Assembly: GCA_964579735.1 (NCBI GenBank)
Contig: CAZOHH010000110.1
Location: 1 to 5,791 of the forward strand
Source: CAILLO01 sp964579735
GTDB lineage: Bacteria > Bacillota > Clostridia > Saccharofermentanales > UBA5734
Length of the DNA stretch: 5,791 bases
Direction of reading: 5' to 3'
Positions within the stretch are counted from its first letter, which is position 1; every line of letters starts with the position of its first letter. The notes under the pieces were generated by a model. It did no database searches. It had not been told where the DNA came from and saw nothing but the letters and a program-made list of their open reading frames with translations. The translations under genes were made by a program, and so were the position numbers. Of this stretch, positions 1 through 5,791 are shown piece by piece.

Positions 1-186
1 ATTCCCGGCGGCAAGAAGCTCATGTACGTCGATCTCTCGATGCCGCTGACCGCCATCTCCGATTTCCGCACCCTCGGCGAAACGGACCCGATGTTCGCGA
101 AGCTGGCTTCCATCACCGAGGCGAACAACGGACTCTGGTGCCTCGAAGCCGAGAAGTACCTGCTCGCCAACGCCAAGAGGATCTGA
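1..186 (+). CDS. C-terminal end of an unidentified protein (5' end outside the window)
   Basis: Frame 1 is open from the first base to the TGA at 184-186 and gives 61 residues beginning IPGGKKLMYVDLSMPL and ending EKYLLANAKRI. Codon use matches the genes that follow, with mostly G or C in third position, so this looks like a real gene tail. There is no membrane segment or obvious catalytic motif. I do not recognise the family. Genes for lipoate attachment often sit next to 2-oxoacid dehydrogenase operons, and the PGGK-x-(hydrophobic) start loosely resembles the accessory domain of some lipoate-protein ligases, but this is only a guess. The gene ends 71 bases before the E2 start, on the same strand and with no terminator between them, so it may be the first visible gene of the same transcript. 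Confidence refers to it being coding, not to any function. Confidence 0.7.
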   Translation: MPGGKKLMYVDLSMPLTAISDFRTLGETDPMFAKLASITEANNGLWCLEAEKYLLANAKRI

Positions 187-257
187 ACCGTCCCGACAGC
201 AGGACCGGAACCCTTTATGGAACCAGGAGTCCGGAATGAGAAAGAGGAGGAATCCGC
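187..257 (+). other. Intergenic leader between the upstream gene and E2
   Basis: This 71-base gap contains the E2 ribosome binding site at its 3' end. It also has a 5-bp inverted repeat, CCGGA (205-209) with TCCGG (230-234), and a direct repeat GGAACC (207-212 and 219-224). I see no convincing -35/-10 pair and no hairpin followed by a T-run. The short repeats are within what GC-rich DNA produces by chance. The gap is therefore compatible with read-through from the upstream gene, though a weak or alternative-sigma promoter cannot be excluded by eye. Confidence 0.4.
245..250 (+). promoter_or_regulatory. Ribosome binding site of the E2 gene
   Basis: AGGAGG is a perfect Shine-Dalgarno core, followed by 7 bases and then the ATG at 258. 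It fixes the E2 start at 258 rather than at the out-of-frame ATG at 236. Confidence 0.85.
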
Positions 258-1667
258 ATGGCTACAGCCGTGATCATGCCCAAGCAGGGCCAATCCGTCG
301 AGAGCTGCATCATCGGGAAATGGCACAAGAGGGAGGGCGACCCCGTCGCCGTCGGCGAGATCCTGTTCACCTACGAGACCGACAAGGCCGCCTTCGAGGA
401 GACCGCCAAGGTCGACGGCATCCTGCTCGGCGTCTTCTTCCTGGAGGGGGACGACGTGCCCTGCCTGACCACCGTCTGCGCCATCGGCCAGCCAGGCGAA
501 GACGTCGCTTCGCTGCGGCCGGGATCCGCGACCTCCGCGGGTGCGCCCTCCGTCCTGCCCGCGGCCACGGCCGCCCCTGCCGTCTCCATCCCATCCGCCG
601 CGCCTGCCCCTGCCGCGCCTGCCGCTGCCGCACCTTCCGCTTCCGCGAAGCCGGACCGCATCAGTCCCCGTGCCGAAAACCTCGCCGAGCGCACGGGCGC
701 CGACCTCCGATTCGCCGAAGGCACCGGCCCTGCCGGCCGCGTGATCGAGCGCGACGTCCGCAGGCTCGTGGACGAAGGCCGCCTCGCCACCCCCGCCGCC
801 CAGACCGCGTATGCCAATATGCCCGGCGCCCTCGAAGGTACCGGCTTCGGCGGACGCGTCTCGACCGCAGACCTCGCCGCCCCTGTCTTCACCACGATAT
901 CCCAGACGCCGGTGGCCGCCGCCGCTGTTCCTGTCACGGACGGACCGGAGTTCGTCGAGGAGAAACTGCCCAACATCCGCAAGGTCATCGCCAAGGCCAT
1001 GCACCAATCGATCTCCTCCATGGCCCAGCTCACCCTCGACACCTCCTTCGACGCGACCGAGATCCTCTCCCTCCGCGCGAAGTGGAAGAAGGCCAGGGAG
1101 TCGGGTCTGACCGAATCCCTCGGCCTCGCCGTCGCGGCCGCCAATCCCACCTTGAACGACATCATCCTGTTCGCCGTCTCACGCGTGCTGAAGAACCACC
1201 GCTCCTGCAATGCGCATTTCTTCGACGACCGCATGGTCACCTTCAACCGCGTGCACCTCGGGATGGCCGTCGATACCCCGCGCGGCCTCATGGTCCCGAC
1301 GATCTTCAATGCGGATCTCCTCGACCTCGCAGGGATCGCCCGCGAGGCACGCGCCGTCGCCGACGCCTGCCAGAAGGGAACGGTCGTGCCCGACCAGCTC
1401 AAGGGCGGCACCTTCACCATCACCAACCTCGGCACGCTGGGCATCGAATCCTTCACGCCCGTGATCAACCCCCCGCAGACCTGCATCCTCGGCGTCAACA
1501 CGCTCGTGACCCGCGTCAAGGATGTCGATGGCCGCGCCGTGCCGTATCAGGCCATGACCCTCTCGCTCACGTTCGACCACCGGGCGCTCGACGGTGCACC
1601 GGCGGCACGGTTCCTGAAGGACCTGAAGGCGGCGCTGGAGAATTTCCCGCTGCTGCTCATGAGATAG
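258..1667 (+). CDS. Dihydrolipoamide acyltransferase, E2 core of a 2-oxoacid dehydrogenase complex
   Basis: This is the 469-residue cytoplasmic core subunit that transfers the acyl group from its lipoyl arm to CoA. Residues 1-83 are one lipoyl domain with the lipoylation motif ETDKA, the modified lysine being Lys43. Residues 84-132 are a flexible Ala/Pro/Ser-rich linker. Residues 134-172 are a peripheral-subunit-binding domain (ISPRAENLAERTG, then GTGPAGRVIERDV). A second, shorter look-alike follows at 177-209 (TPAAQTAY, then GTGFGGRVSTADL). Residues about 232-469 are the catalytic acyltransferase domain, with GGTFTITNLG at 383-392 and the active-site motif DHRALDG at 440-446 (His441, Asp445), ending in the usual LLL-rich tail. 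Length is normal for a one-lipoyl E2. The start has a perfect Shine-Dalgarno sequence 7 bases upstream. The gene is 15 bases from E3. The family is certain; acyl specificity (acetyl or branched-chain, from pyruvate, acetoin or a branched-chain oxoacid) is not readable, so no symbol such as pdhC, acoC or bkdB is given. Confidence 0.95.
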   Translation: MATAVIMPKQGQSVESCIIGKWHKREGDPVAVGEILFTYETDKAAFEETAKVDGILLGVFFLEGDDVPCLTTVCAIGQPGEDVASLRPGSATSAGAPSVLPAATAAPAVSIPSAAPAPAAPAAAAPSASAKPDRISPRAENLAERTGADLRFAEGTGPAGRVIERDVRRLVDEGRLATPAAQTAYANMPGALEGTGFGGRVSTADLAAPVFTTISQTPVAAAAVPVTDGPEFVEEKLPNIRKVIAKAMHQSISSMAQLTLDTSFDATEILSLRAKWKKARESGLTESLGLAVAAANPTLNDIILFAVSRVLKNHRSCNAHFFDDRMVTFNRVHLGMAVDTPRGLMVPTIFNADLLDLAGIAREARAVADACQKGTVVPDQLKGGTFTITNLGTLGIESFTPVINPPQTCILGVNTLVTRVKDVDGRAVPYQAMTLSLTFDHRALDGAPAARFLKDLKAALENFPLLLMR

Positions 1668-1668
1668 G

Positions 1669-1674
1669 GGAGGG
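1669..1674 (+). promoter_or_regulatory. Ribosome binding site of the E3 gene
   Basis: GGAGGG lies directly after the E2 stop codon (TAG 1665-1667), with 8 bases to the ATG at 1683. The 15-base intergenic gap leaves room for nothing else, which supports co-transcription and coupled translation of E2 and E3. Confidence 0.8.
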
Positions 1675-1682
1675 AAGAACGC

Positions 1683-3047
1683 ATGTACGATCTCATCGTC
1701 CTCGGCGGCGGACCCGCCGGATACCTCGCGGCGGAGCGCGCCGGCCACGCCGGGCTGTCCGTGGTTCTCGTCGAGAAGCGCTTCATCGGGGGCGTCTGCC
1801 TGAACGAAGGCTGCATCCCGTCGAAGGCCCTCCTCCACAGCGCCAAGATCTACGACTACGCGACCCACGGACAGAAGTACGGCGTCACGACGGAAGGCGC
1901 ACGCATCGACCACAAAGTCGTCGTGGAGCGCAAGAACAAGGTCGTGCGCAACCTTGTCGCCGGCATCAAGTCGATGCTCAAGGCCAACCAGGTCGTCGTG
2001 AAGGACGGCTTCGGCACCATCCTGGGACGCACGGCCGCCGGCTTCCAGGTGAAGGTCGGCGAAGAGGTTATCGAAGGCGCGCGGCTCCTGGTCGCGACCG
2101 GCTCCGAGGCCATCGTCCCACCCATCCCGGGCGTCAAGGAAGGCATCGAGGGCGGGTTCGTGATGACCAACCGGGAGATCCTCGACCTGCAGGTTCTGCC
2201 GTTGTCCCTCGTCGTCGTCGGCGGCGGCGTGATCGGCCTCGAAATGGCCAGCTACTTCAACTCCGTCGGAACGAAGGTCACCGTCATCGAGATGCTCGAC
2301 CATATCGCGGGTCCTACCGACCGCGAGATCTCCACGCTGTTGCAGAAGAACTACGAGCGCAAGGGCGTCGTCTTCCTGCTGTCCTCCAAGGTCGTCTCCA
2401 TCGCGAAGGGATCGGTCGCCTACGAGGCGGACGGCAAGCCCGGCAGCGTCGAAGCCGAAGCGGTGCTCCTCTCCATCGGCCGCCGTCCCGTCTCGACCGG
2501 GTTCGGACTCGAGTCGCTGGGCGTGCTGACCGAGCGCGGGCGCATCGTCACCGATTCTCGCGGAAGGACCAGCGTCGCTGGCTTATGGGCGACCGGGGAC
2601 GTCAACGGCCAATGGATGCTGGCTCATGCCGCCTACCGGGAGTCTGAAGTCGCCGTCGCCGACATGCTCGGCCAGAAGGACCGCGTCCGATATGAGGGCG
2701 TGGCGTCCGTCATCTATACCAACCCTGAAGTCGGCGCCGTCGGCGAGACCGAGGAAAGCTGCATCGCCAAGGGAATCGCCTTCCGCAAGGTCGTGATCCC
2801 CATGAACTACAGCGGACGATACATGGCCGAGAACGACGGCGGAAACGGCATCTGCAAGCTGCTGTTCGACGAAGGCGGCACGCGGTTGATCGGCTGCCAC
2901 CTGTTGGGCGGATACGCCTCCGAGGTCGTGATGAGCGCCGCCATGATGATCGACACCGAGATGCGCGTCGACGACATCAAGAAACTGGTCTTCCCCCACC
3001 CGTCGGTCGTCGAGATCATACGGGAGGCCGTGTTCCAGCTGCACTGA
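1683..3047 (+). CDS. lpdA: Dihydrolipoamide dehydrogenase, E3 component
   Basis: This FAD-dependent flavoprotein of 454 residues re-oxidises the dihydrolipoyl arm of E2 and reduces NAD+; it works as a homodimer in the cytoplasm. The FAD-binding loop LGGGPAGYLAAE is at 7-18. The redox-active disulfide motif GGVCLNEGCIPSK is at 36-48 (Cys39 and Cys44); the common form is GGTCLNVGCIPSK. The NAD-binding loop VGGGVIGLEMA is at 179-189. The second FAD motif ATGDVNGQWMLAHAA is at 303-317. The C-terminal dimerisation domain ends with FPHPSVVE at 437-444, giving the catalytic pair His439 and Glu444. The protein has no N-terminal lipoyl domain, unlike E3 proteins of some bacterial pyruvate complexes. 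Length and motif order are normal. It sits between E2 and E1, so it probably serves this complex first, though E3 proteins are often shared with other lipoyl systems. Confidence 0.96.
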   Translation: MYDLIVLGGGPAGYLAAERAGHAGLSVVLVEKRFIGGVCLNEGCIPSKALLHSAKIYDYATHGQKYGVTTEGARIDHKVVVERKNKVVRNLVAGIKSMLKANQVVVKDGFGTILGRTAAGFQVKVGEEVIEGARLLVATGSEAIVPPIPGVKEGIEGGFVMTNREILDLQVLPLSLVVVGGGVIGLEMASYFNSVGTKVTVIEMLDHIAGPTDREISTLLQKNYERKGVVFLLSSKVVSIAKGSVAYEADGKPGSVEAEAVLLSIGRRPVSTGFGLESLGVLTERGRIVTDSRGRTSVAGLWATGDVNGQWMLAHAAYRESEVAVADMLGQKDRVRYEGVASVIYTNPEVGAVGETEESCIAKGIAFRKVVIPMNYSGRYMAENDGGNGICKLLFDEGGTRLIGCHLLGGYASEVVMSAAMMIDTEMRVDDIKKLVFPHPSVVEIIREAVFQLH

Positions 3048-3098
3048 CCGGAACGGGCCTCCGGGCCCTCGAAACCCCACGCCGTTCGCGGCGACAGC
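3048..3098 (+). other. Short E3-E1 intergenic region with a small GC hairpin
   Basis: GGGCC (3055-3059) can pair with GGCCC (3064-3068) around a TCCG loop, beginning 7 bases after the E3 stop codon. The stem is only 5 bp and no T-run follows (the next bases are TCGAAACC), so it is not an intrinsic terminator. It could protect the 3' end of an E2-E3 mRNA or be chance in GC-rich DNA. No -35/-10 pair is evident in the gap, so E1 is probably on the same transcript. Confidence 0.3.
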
Positions 3099-3105
3099 GA
3101 AGGAG
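3099..3105 (+). promoter_or_regulatory. Ribosome binding site of the E1 gene; decides between two starts
   Basis: GAAGGAG is 10 bases before the ATG at 3116 but only 1 base before the in-frame ATG at 3107. One base is too close for initiation, so the site favours 3116 as the start and an 825-residue protein instead of 828. Confidence 0.65.
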
Positions 3106-3115
3106 AATGAAGGAC

Positions 3116-5593
3116 ATGACCAAGGCATTGAACATCGACCCCGCGGAGATGAGACGGTCCGGCTGGATCGATTTCGAGCGGATTCCCGTCAATCAGTACG
3201 CGAAGACGGTCGAGCAGGAGAAGACCGCCTTCTCCAAGGAGGACTTCCTCCGCATCTACCGCGACATGCGCATCATCCGCGAGTTCGAGACGATGCTGTA
3301 CCTCATCAAGACCACCAATGCCTACAACGGAATCGACTACAACAACCCCGGCCCGGCTCACCTCTCCATGGGCCAGGAGGCCTCTTCGGTCGGCCAGGCG
3401 TACCTGCTGACCGTCGACGACTACATCTTCGGGTCCCACCGCAGCCACGGCGAGATCCTCGCGAAGGGGCTGTCCGCCATCCACAAGTTGTCCGAGGCGG
3501 AACTCGTGGCCGTCATGGAGGGCTTCCTCGGCGGCGCCACCTACCGCGTCGTCGAGAACGCGGCCAAGGGCAGCGGCAAGTCCGCCAAGGACGTGGCCGT
3601 GGACTTCCTGATCTACGGTGCCCTCGCCGAGATCTTCGCCAAGGAAACCGGCTTCCACAAGGGCCTCGGCGGCTCGATGCACGCCTTCTTCCTGCCCTTC
3701 GGCATCTACCCCAACAACGCCATCGTCGGCGGATCGGCCGACATCACCGTCGGCGCGGCCCTCTACAAGAAGGTCAACCGCAAGCCTGGCGTCGTGGTCT
3801 GCAACATCGGCGACGGCTCCCTCGGCTGCGGACCCGTCTGGGAAGGCTTCATGATGTCCGCGATGGACCAGTTCAAGACCCTCTGGGAGGGCGACATGAA
3901 GGGCGGCCTGCCGCTGCTCTTCAACATCATGGACAATCAGTACGCCATGGGCGGCCAGACCCGCGGCGAGACCATGGGCTATGACCGCCTCGCCCGCATC
4001 GGCGCCGGCATCAACCCCGAGCAGATGCACGCCGAGCGCATCGACGGCTACAACCCCCTGGCCGTGATCGACGCCATGCGCCGCAAGCTCGAGGTCCTGC
4101 GCGGCAAGCAGGGCCCCGTCCTGCTCGACACCCTGACCTACCGCTATTCCGGGCACTCTCCCTCCGATGCCATGTCCTACCGCACCAAGGAGGAGCTCGA
4201 GGCCTGGGAGGCCAACGACTCCCTCAAGGAATACCGCGCGAAGCTCATGGCCGCGAAGGTCGCCGACGAGACCGAGATCGCCGCCATCGACGAGTATGTC
4301 GTGAAGACCATCACCCACGCCGTGAAACTGTCCTCCGACCCCGTCGTTTCGCCACGCATGGACCTTTCCAAGGACCCGGGCGCCATCGAGCGCATCATGT
4401 TCTCCAACCAGCGCGTCGTGAAGATGGAGGACCGCCCCTGCGATGTCCTGCTTCCGAAGGGCGAGGACCCGCGCTCGAAGCAGCTCGCCGGCAAGTCCCG
4501 CTTCGCTCTCGACGCCGCAGGCAAGCCGGTCTCCAAGAACAAGCTGTACCAGTTGCGTGACGGCATCTTCGAGGCCATGCTCGACAAGTTCTACGAGGAC
4601 CCGACGCTCATCGCCTACGGGGAGGAAAACCGCGATTGGGGTGGCGCGTTCGCCGTCTACCGCGGACTGACCGAGACGCTGCCCTATCACCGCCTCTTCA
4701 ATTCTCCGATTTCCGAGGGCGCCATCGTCGGTTCTGCCGTCGGCTACGCCATGTGCGGAGGACGCGTCGTGGTCGAGCTCATGTACTGCGACTTCCTGGG
4801 CCGCGCGGGGGACGAGGTGTTCAACCAGCTGCCCAAGTGGCAGGCCATGTCCGCCGGCATCCTGAAGATGCCCGTGGTGCTGCGCGTATCGGTCGGATCC
4901 AAGTATGGCGCCCAGCACTCCCAGGACTGGACCTCGCTCGTTGCCCAGATCCCCGGCCTGAAGGTCGTCTTCCCGGTCACGCCCTACGACGCGAAGGGCC
5001 TCATGGCCTCGGCGCTGAACGGCACCGACCCGGTGGTCTTCTTCGAGAGCCAGCGCATCTACGATGTCGGTGAACAGTTCCACGAAGGCGGCGTGCCTGT
5101 GGAAAGCTATGAGATTCCGATCGGCGAGCCCGACATCAAGAGGGAAGGCAAGGACATCACCATCGTCACCATCGGCGCCACCCTGTACCGTGCCCTGGAA
5201 GCCGCGAAGATCCTCCAGGAGACCTACGGCCTCTCCGCCGAGGTCATCGACGCGCGCACCATGGTGCCCTTCAATTACGAGAAGGTCTGCGCATCCGTGA
5301 AGAAGACCGGGCGCGTGGTCCTGGCCAGCGATGCCTGCGAACGCGGCTCCTACCTGAGCGACGTGGCCCGCACCATCGGCGACCTTTGTTTCGACGATCT
5401 GGACGCGCCTCCGGTGGTCATCGGTTCGCGCAACTGGATCACGCCCGCCTATGAACTCGAGGAGGACTATTTCCCGCAGCCTTCCTGGTTCCTCGACGCC
5501 ATCCACCAGCGCATCCTGCCGCTTCCCGGGCACGTCGCGCGCGTTTCGTTCTCCGATGTCGAGATTCTGCGAAGAAATCGTCTCGGCGTATAA
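3116..5593 (+). CDS. Fused alpha-beta thiamine-diphosphate 2-oxoacid dehydrogenase, E1 component
   Basis: This E1 decarboxylates a 2-oxoacid (or cleaves acetoin) with thiamine diphosphate and reductively acylates the E2 lipoyl arm. It joins the normally separate alpha and beta subunits in one chain of 825 residues. The alpha half (about 40-405) has HRSHGE at 108-113, GFHKGLGGSMH at 179-189, the cofactor motif starting GDGSLG at 232 and ending DNQYAMG at 273-279, and YRYSGHSPSD at 342-351, where His347 matches the active-site histidine of pyruvate dehydrogenase alpha. A linker of roughly 65 residues follows. The beta half (about 473-800) has YGEENRDWGGAF at 501-512, SPISEG at 530-535 (Glu534, which contacts the cofactor) and GAQHSQ at 598-603 (His601). 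The alpha half is enlarged by about 40 residues after LAKG (115-118) and about 12 inside the GDG...N motif. The chain is longer than fused branched-chain E1 proteins of about 680 residues. It is the last gene of the operon. Family is certain; substrate is open. Confidence 0.93.
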   Translation: MTKALNIDPAEMRRSGWIDFERIPVNQYAKTVEQEKTAFSKEDFLRIYRDMRIIREFETMLYLIKTTNAYNGIDYNNPGPAHLSMGQEASSVGQAYLLTVDDYIFGSHRSHGEILAKGLSAIHKLSEAELVAVMEGFLGGATYRVVENAAKGSGKSAKDVAVDFLIYGALAEIFAKETGFHKGLGGSMHAFFLPFGIYPNNAIVGGSADITVGAALYKKVNRKPGVVVCNIGDGSLGCGPVWEGFMMSAMDQFKTLWEGDMKGGLPLLFNIMDNQYAMGGQTRGETMGYDRLARIGAGINPEQMHAERIDGYNPLAVIDAMRRKLEVLRGKQGPVLLDTLTYRYSGHSPSDAMSYRTKEELEAWEANDSLKEYRAKLMAAKVADETEIAAIDEYVVKTITHAVKLSSDPVVSPRMDLSKDPGAIERIMFSNQRVVKMEDRPCDVLLPKGEDPRSKQLAGKSRFALDAAGKPVSKNKLYQLRDGIFEAMLDKFYEDPTLIAYGEENRDWGGAFAVYRGLTETLPYHRLFNSPISEGAIVGSAVGYAMCGGRVVVELMYCDFLGRAGDEVFNQLPKWQAMSAGILKMPVVLRVSVGSKYGAQHSQDWTSLVAQIPGLKVVFPVTPYDAKGLMASALNGTDPVVFFESQRIYDVGEQFHEGGVPVESYEIPIGEPDIKREGKDITIVTIGATLYRALEAAKILQETYGLSAEVIDARTMVPFNYEKVCASVKKTGRVVLASDACERGSYLSDVARTIGDLCFDDLDAPPVVIGSRNWITPAYELEEDYFPQPSWFLDAIHQRILPLPGHVARVSFSDVEILRRNRLGV

Positions 5594-5632
5594 GGAAGGG
5601 AATATCACCTGGGTTCCGGGAATCCCCCGGAG
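5594..5632 (+). other. Start of the 3' untranslated region, with a possible small hairpin
   Basis: CCGGG (5616-5620) can pair with CCCGG (5626-5630) around an AATCC loop. An alternative fold pairs GGGTTC (5611-5616) with GAA(T)CCC (5620-5626), with one bulged base. The two folds exclude each other. No T-run follows directly. No gene is seen here; an AAGGAAGGG stretch (5592-5600) resembles a ribosome binding site but no sensible start codon with an open frame follows it. Confidence 0.3.
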
Positions 5633-5668
5633 CCCACCCAAGAGCCAACCTTGGGGCGGGACTTGTTG
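5633..5668 (+). terminator. Possible intrinsic terminator of the operon
   Basis: CCCAAG (5637-5642) pairs perfectly with CTTGGG (5650-5655) around a 7-base loop. The stem can be extended by CCC (5633-5635) with GGG (5658-5660) across a small internal loop. It is followed by ACTTGTTG, which is T-rich but not a clean T-run. The position, 40 bases after the E1 stop codon and just before the GC content drops, suits a transcription terminator. The weak T-tract makes it suboptimal, so partial read-through or Rho involvement is possible. Confidence 0.45.
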
Positions 5669-5791
5669 AAACTGCGTGGAAAAAACATTTGCATTGTCAG
5701 GCAACCCGTGATATTGTTGAGAAGGTCGTTGGAAAAGCGGCTGGACATCCTGCTTGATCGTTCTCCTTGTATCTGGGAAATGACAAGATCG
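5661..5791 (+). promoter_or_regulatory. AT-richer downstream region, possible promoter for a gene beyond the window
   Basis: This stretch has 59 G/C of 131 bases (45%), clearly below the operon. It includes a six-A run at 5680-5685. A weak sigma70-like pair is TTGCAT (5689-5694) and TATTGT (5712-5717), spaced 17 bases, each matching 4 of 6 consensus positions. A frame from GTG 5708 or TTG 5729 stays open to the window end (LEKRLDILLDRSP from 5729), with GAGAAGG at 5719-5725 only 3 bases before the TTG. That is too short and too weak to call a gene. The region most likely separates the operon from the next transcription unit. Confidence 0.3.

Noticed and set aside
217..276. Small open frame starting at ATG 217 in the leader before E2, considered as a leader peptide.
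   Set aside because: It has no ribosome binding site, runs through the E2 Shine-Dalgarno and start in another frame, and shows no regulatory codon runs.
1179..2303. A 374-codon minus-strand open frame across the E2-E3 junction.
   Set aside because: It is a shadow of the E2 and E3 genes: no recognisable domain, and Asp/Ala/Val/His-rich low-complexity sequence.
236..2647. An 803-codon open frame on the plus strand running through E2 and E3 in another frame.
   Set aside because: The product is extremely Arg/Pro/His-rich, typical of an out-of-frame reading of GC-rich coding DNA. Both real genes have complete motif sets and good ribosome binding sites.
3152..4165. Serine in place of the first histidine of the YRYHGHS loop in E1 (YRYSGHS), considered as loss of a catalytic residue.
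   Set aside because: The active-site histidine of human pyruvate dehydrogenase alpha corresponds to the second histidine of that loop, which is present (His347). The first position varies among E1 families.
5677..5693. A sigma54-like element, TGG-N11-GC, upstream of the window end (acetoin operons are often sigma54-dependent).
   Set aside because: The GG to GC spacing is 11 rather than the required 10 bases, the CAC part of the -24 box is absent, and it lies downstream of the operon rather than upstream.
2807..5704. A 965-codon open frame on the minus strand covering the whole E1 gene and part of E3.
   Set aside because: Its translation is low-complexity (rich in Gly, Asp, Val, His, Leu, Ala) with no family motif. 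It lies opposite genes with unmistakable catalytic motifs. Long antisense frames are expected when codons prefer G/C in third position.

Overview
The window is a compact, GC-rich bacterial stretch with strong G/C preference at third codon positions. It carries one operon on the plus strand that encodes a complete 2-oxoacid dehydrogenase multienzyme complex. The gene order is E2 (dihydrolipoamide acyltransferase, 258-1667), E3 (dihydrolipoamide dehydrogenase, 1683-3047), then a single large E1 polypeptide with alpha and beta parts fused (3116-5593). The C-terminal 61 codons of an unidentified gene lie upstream (1-186). A 198-base tail lies downstream (5594-5791). It holds a possible terminator hairpin and then switches to about 45% GC, as expected of an intergenic or promoter region before another gene.

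The three genes form a working set. E1 uses thiamine diphosphate to decarboxylate a 2-oxoacid (or to cleave acetoin) and loads the acyl group onto the lipoyl-lysine of E2. E2 passes the acyl group to CoA. E3 re-oxidises the dihydrolipoyl arm and makes NADH. All the central catalytic residues can be seen: lipoyl Lys43 and His441/Asp445 in E2; the Cys39/Cys44 disulfide pair and His439/Glu444 in E3; GDG 232-234, His347, Glu534 and His601 in E1. Each gene has a good Shine-Dalgarno sequence and the gaps are short (15 and 68 bases), so one transcript is likely. No clear promoter is visible before E2, and the operon may begin upstream of the window.

Taxonomy cannot be fixed from the window. From memory of the families, fused alpha-beta E1 proteins of this size and E2 proteins beginning with a MPKQGQSVESCII-type lipoyl domain occur in fermentative or anaerobic lineages such as Spirochaetota, the Lentisphaerae/Kiritimatiellae branch of Verrucomicrobiota, and some Firmicutes. 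The high GC content argues against low-GC Firmicutes. The substrate (pyruvate, acetoin or a branched-chain 2-oxoacid) is not determined by what can be read here.

There is no CRISPR array, mobile element, tRNA or rRNA in the window, and nothing that looks like an undescribed system. The points most worth following up are the architecture of the fused E1, with two insertions inside the alpha half, and a second, degenerate peripheral-subunit-binding segment in E2.
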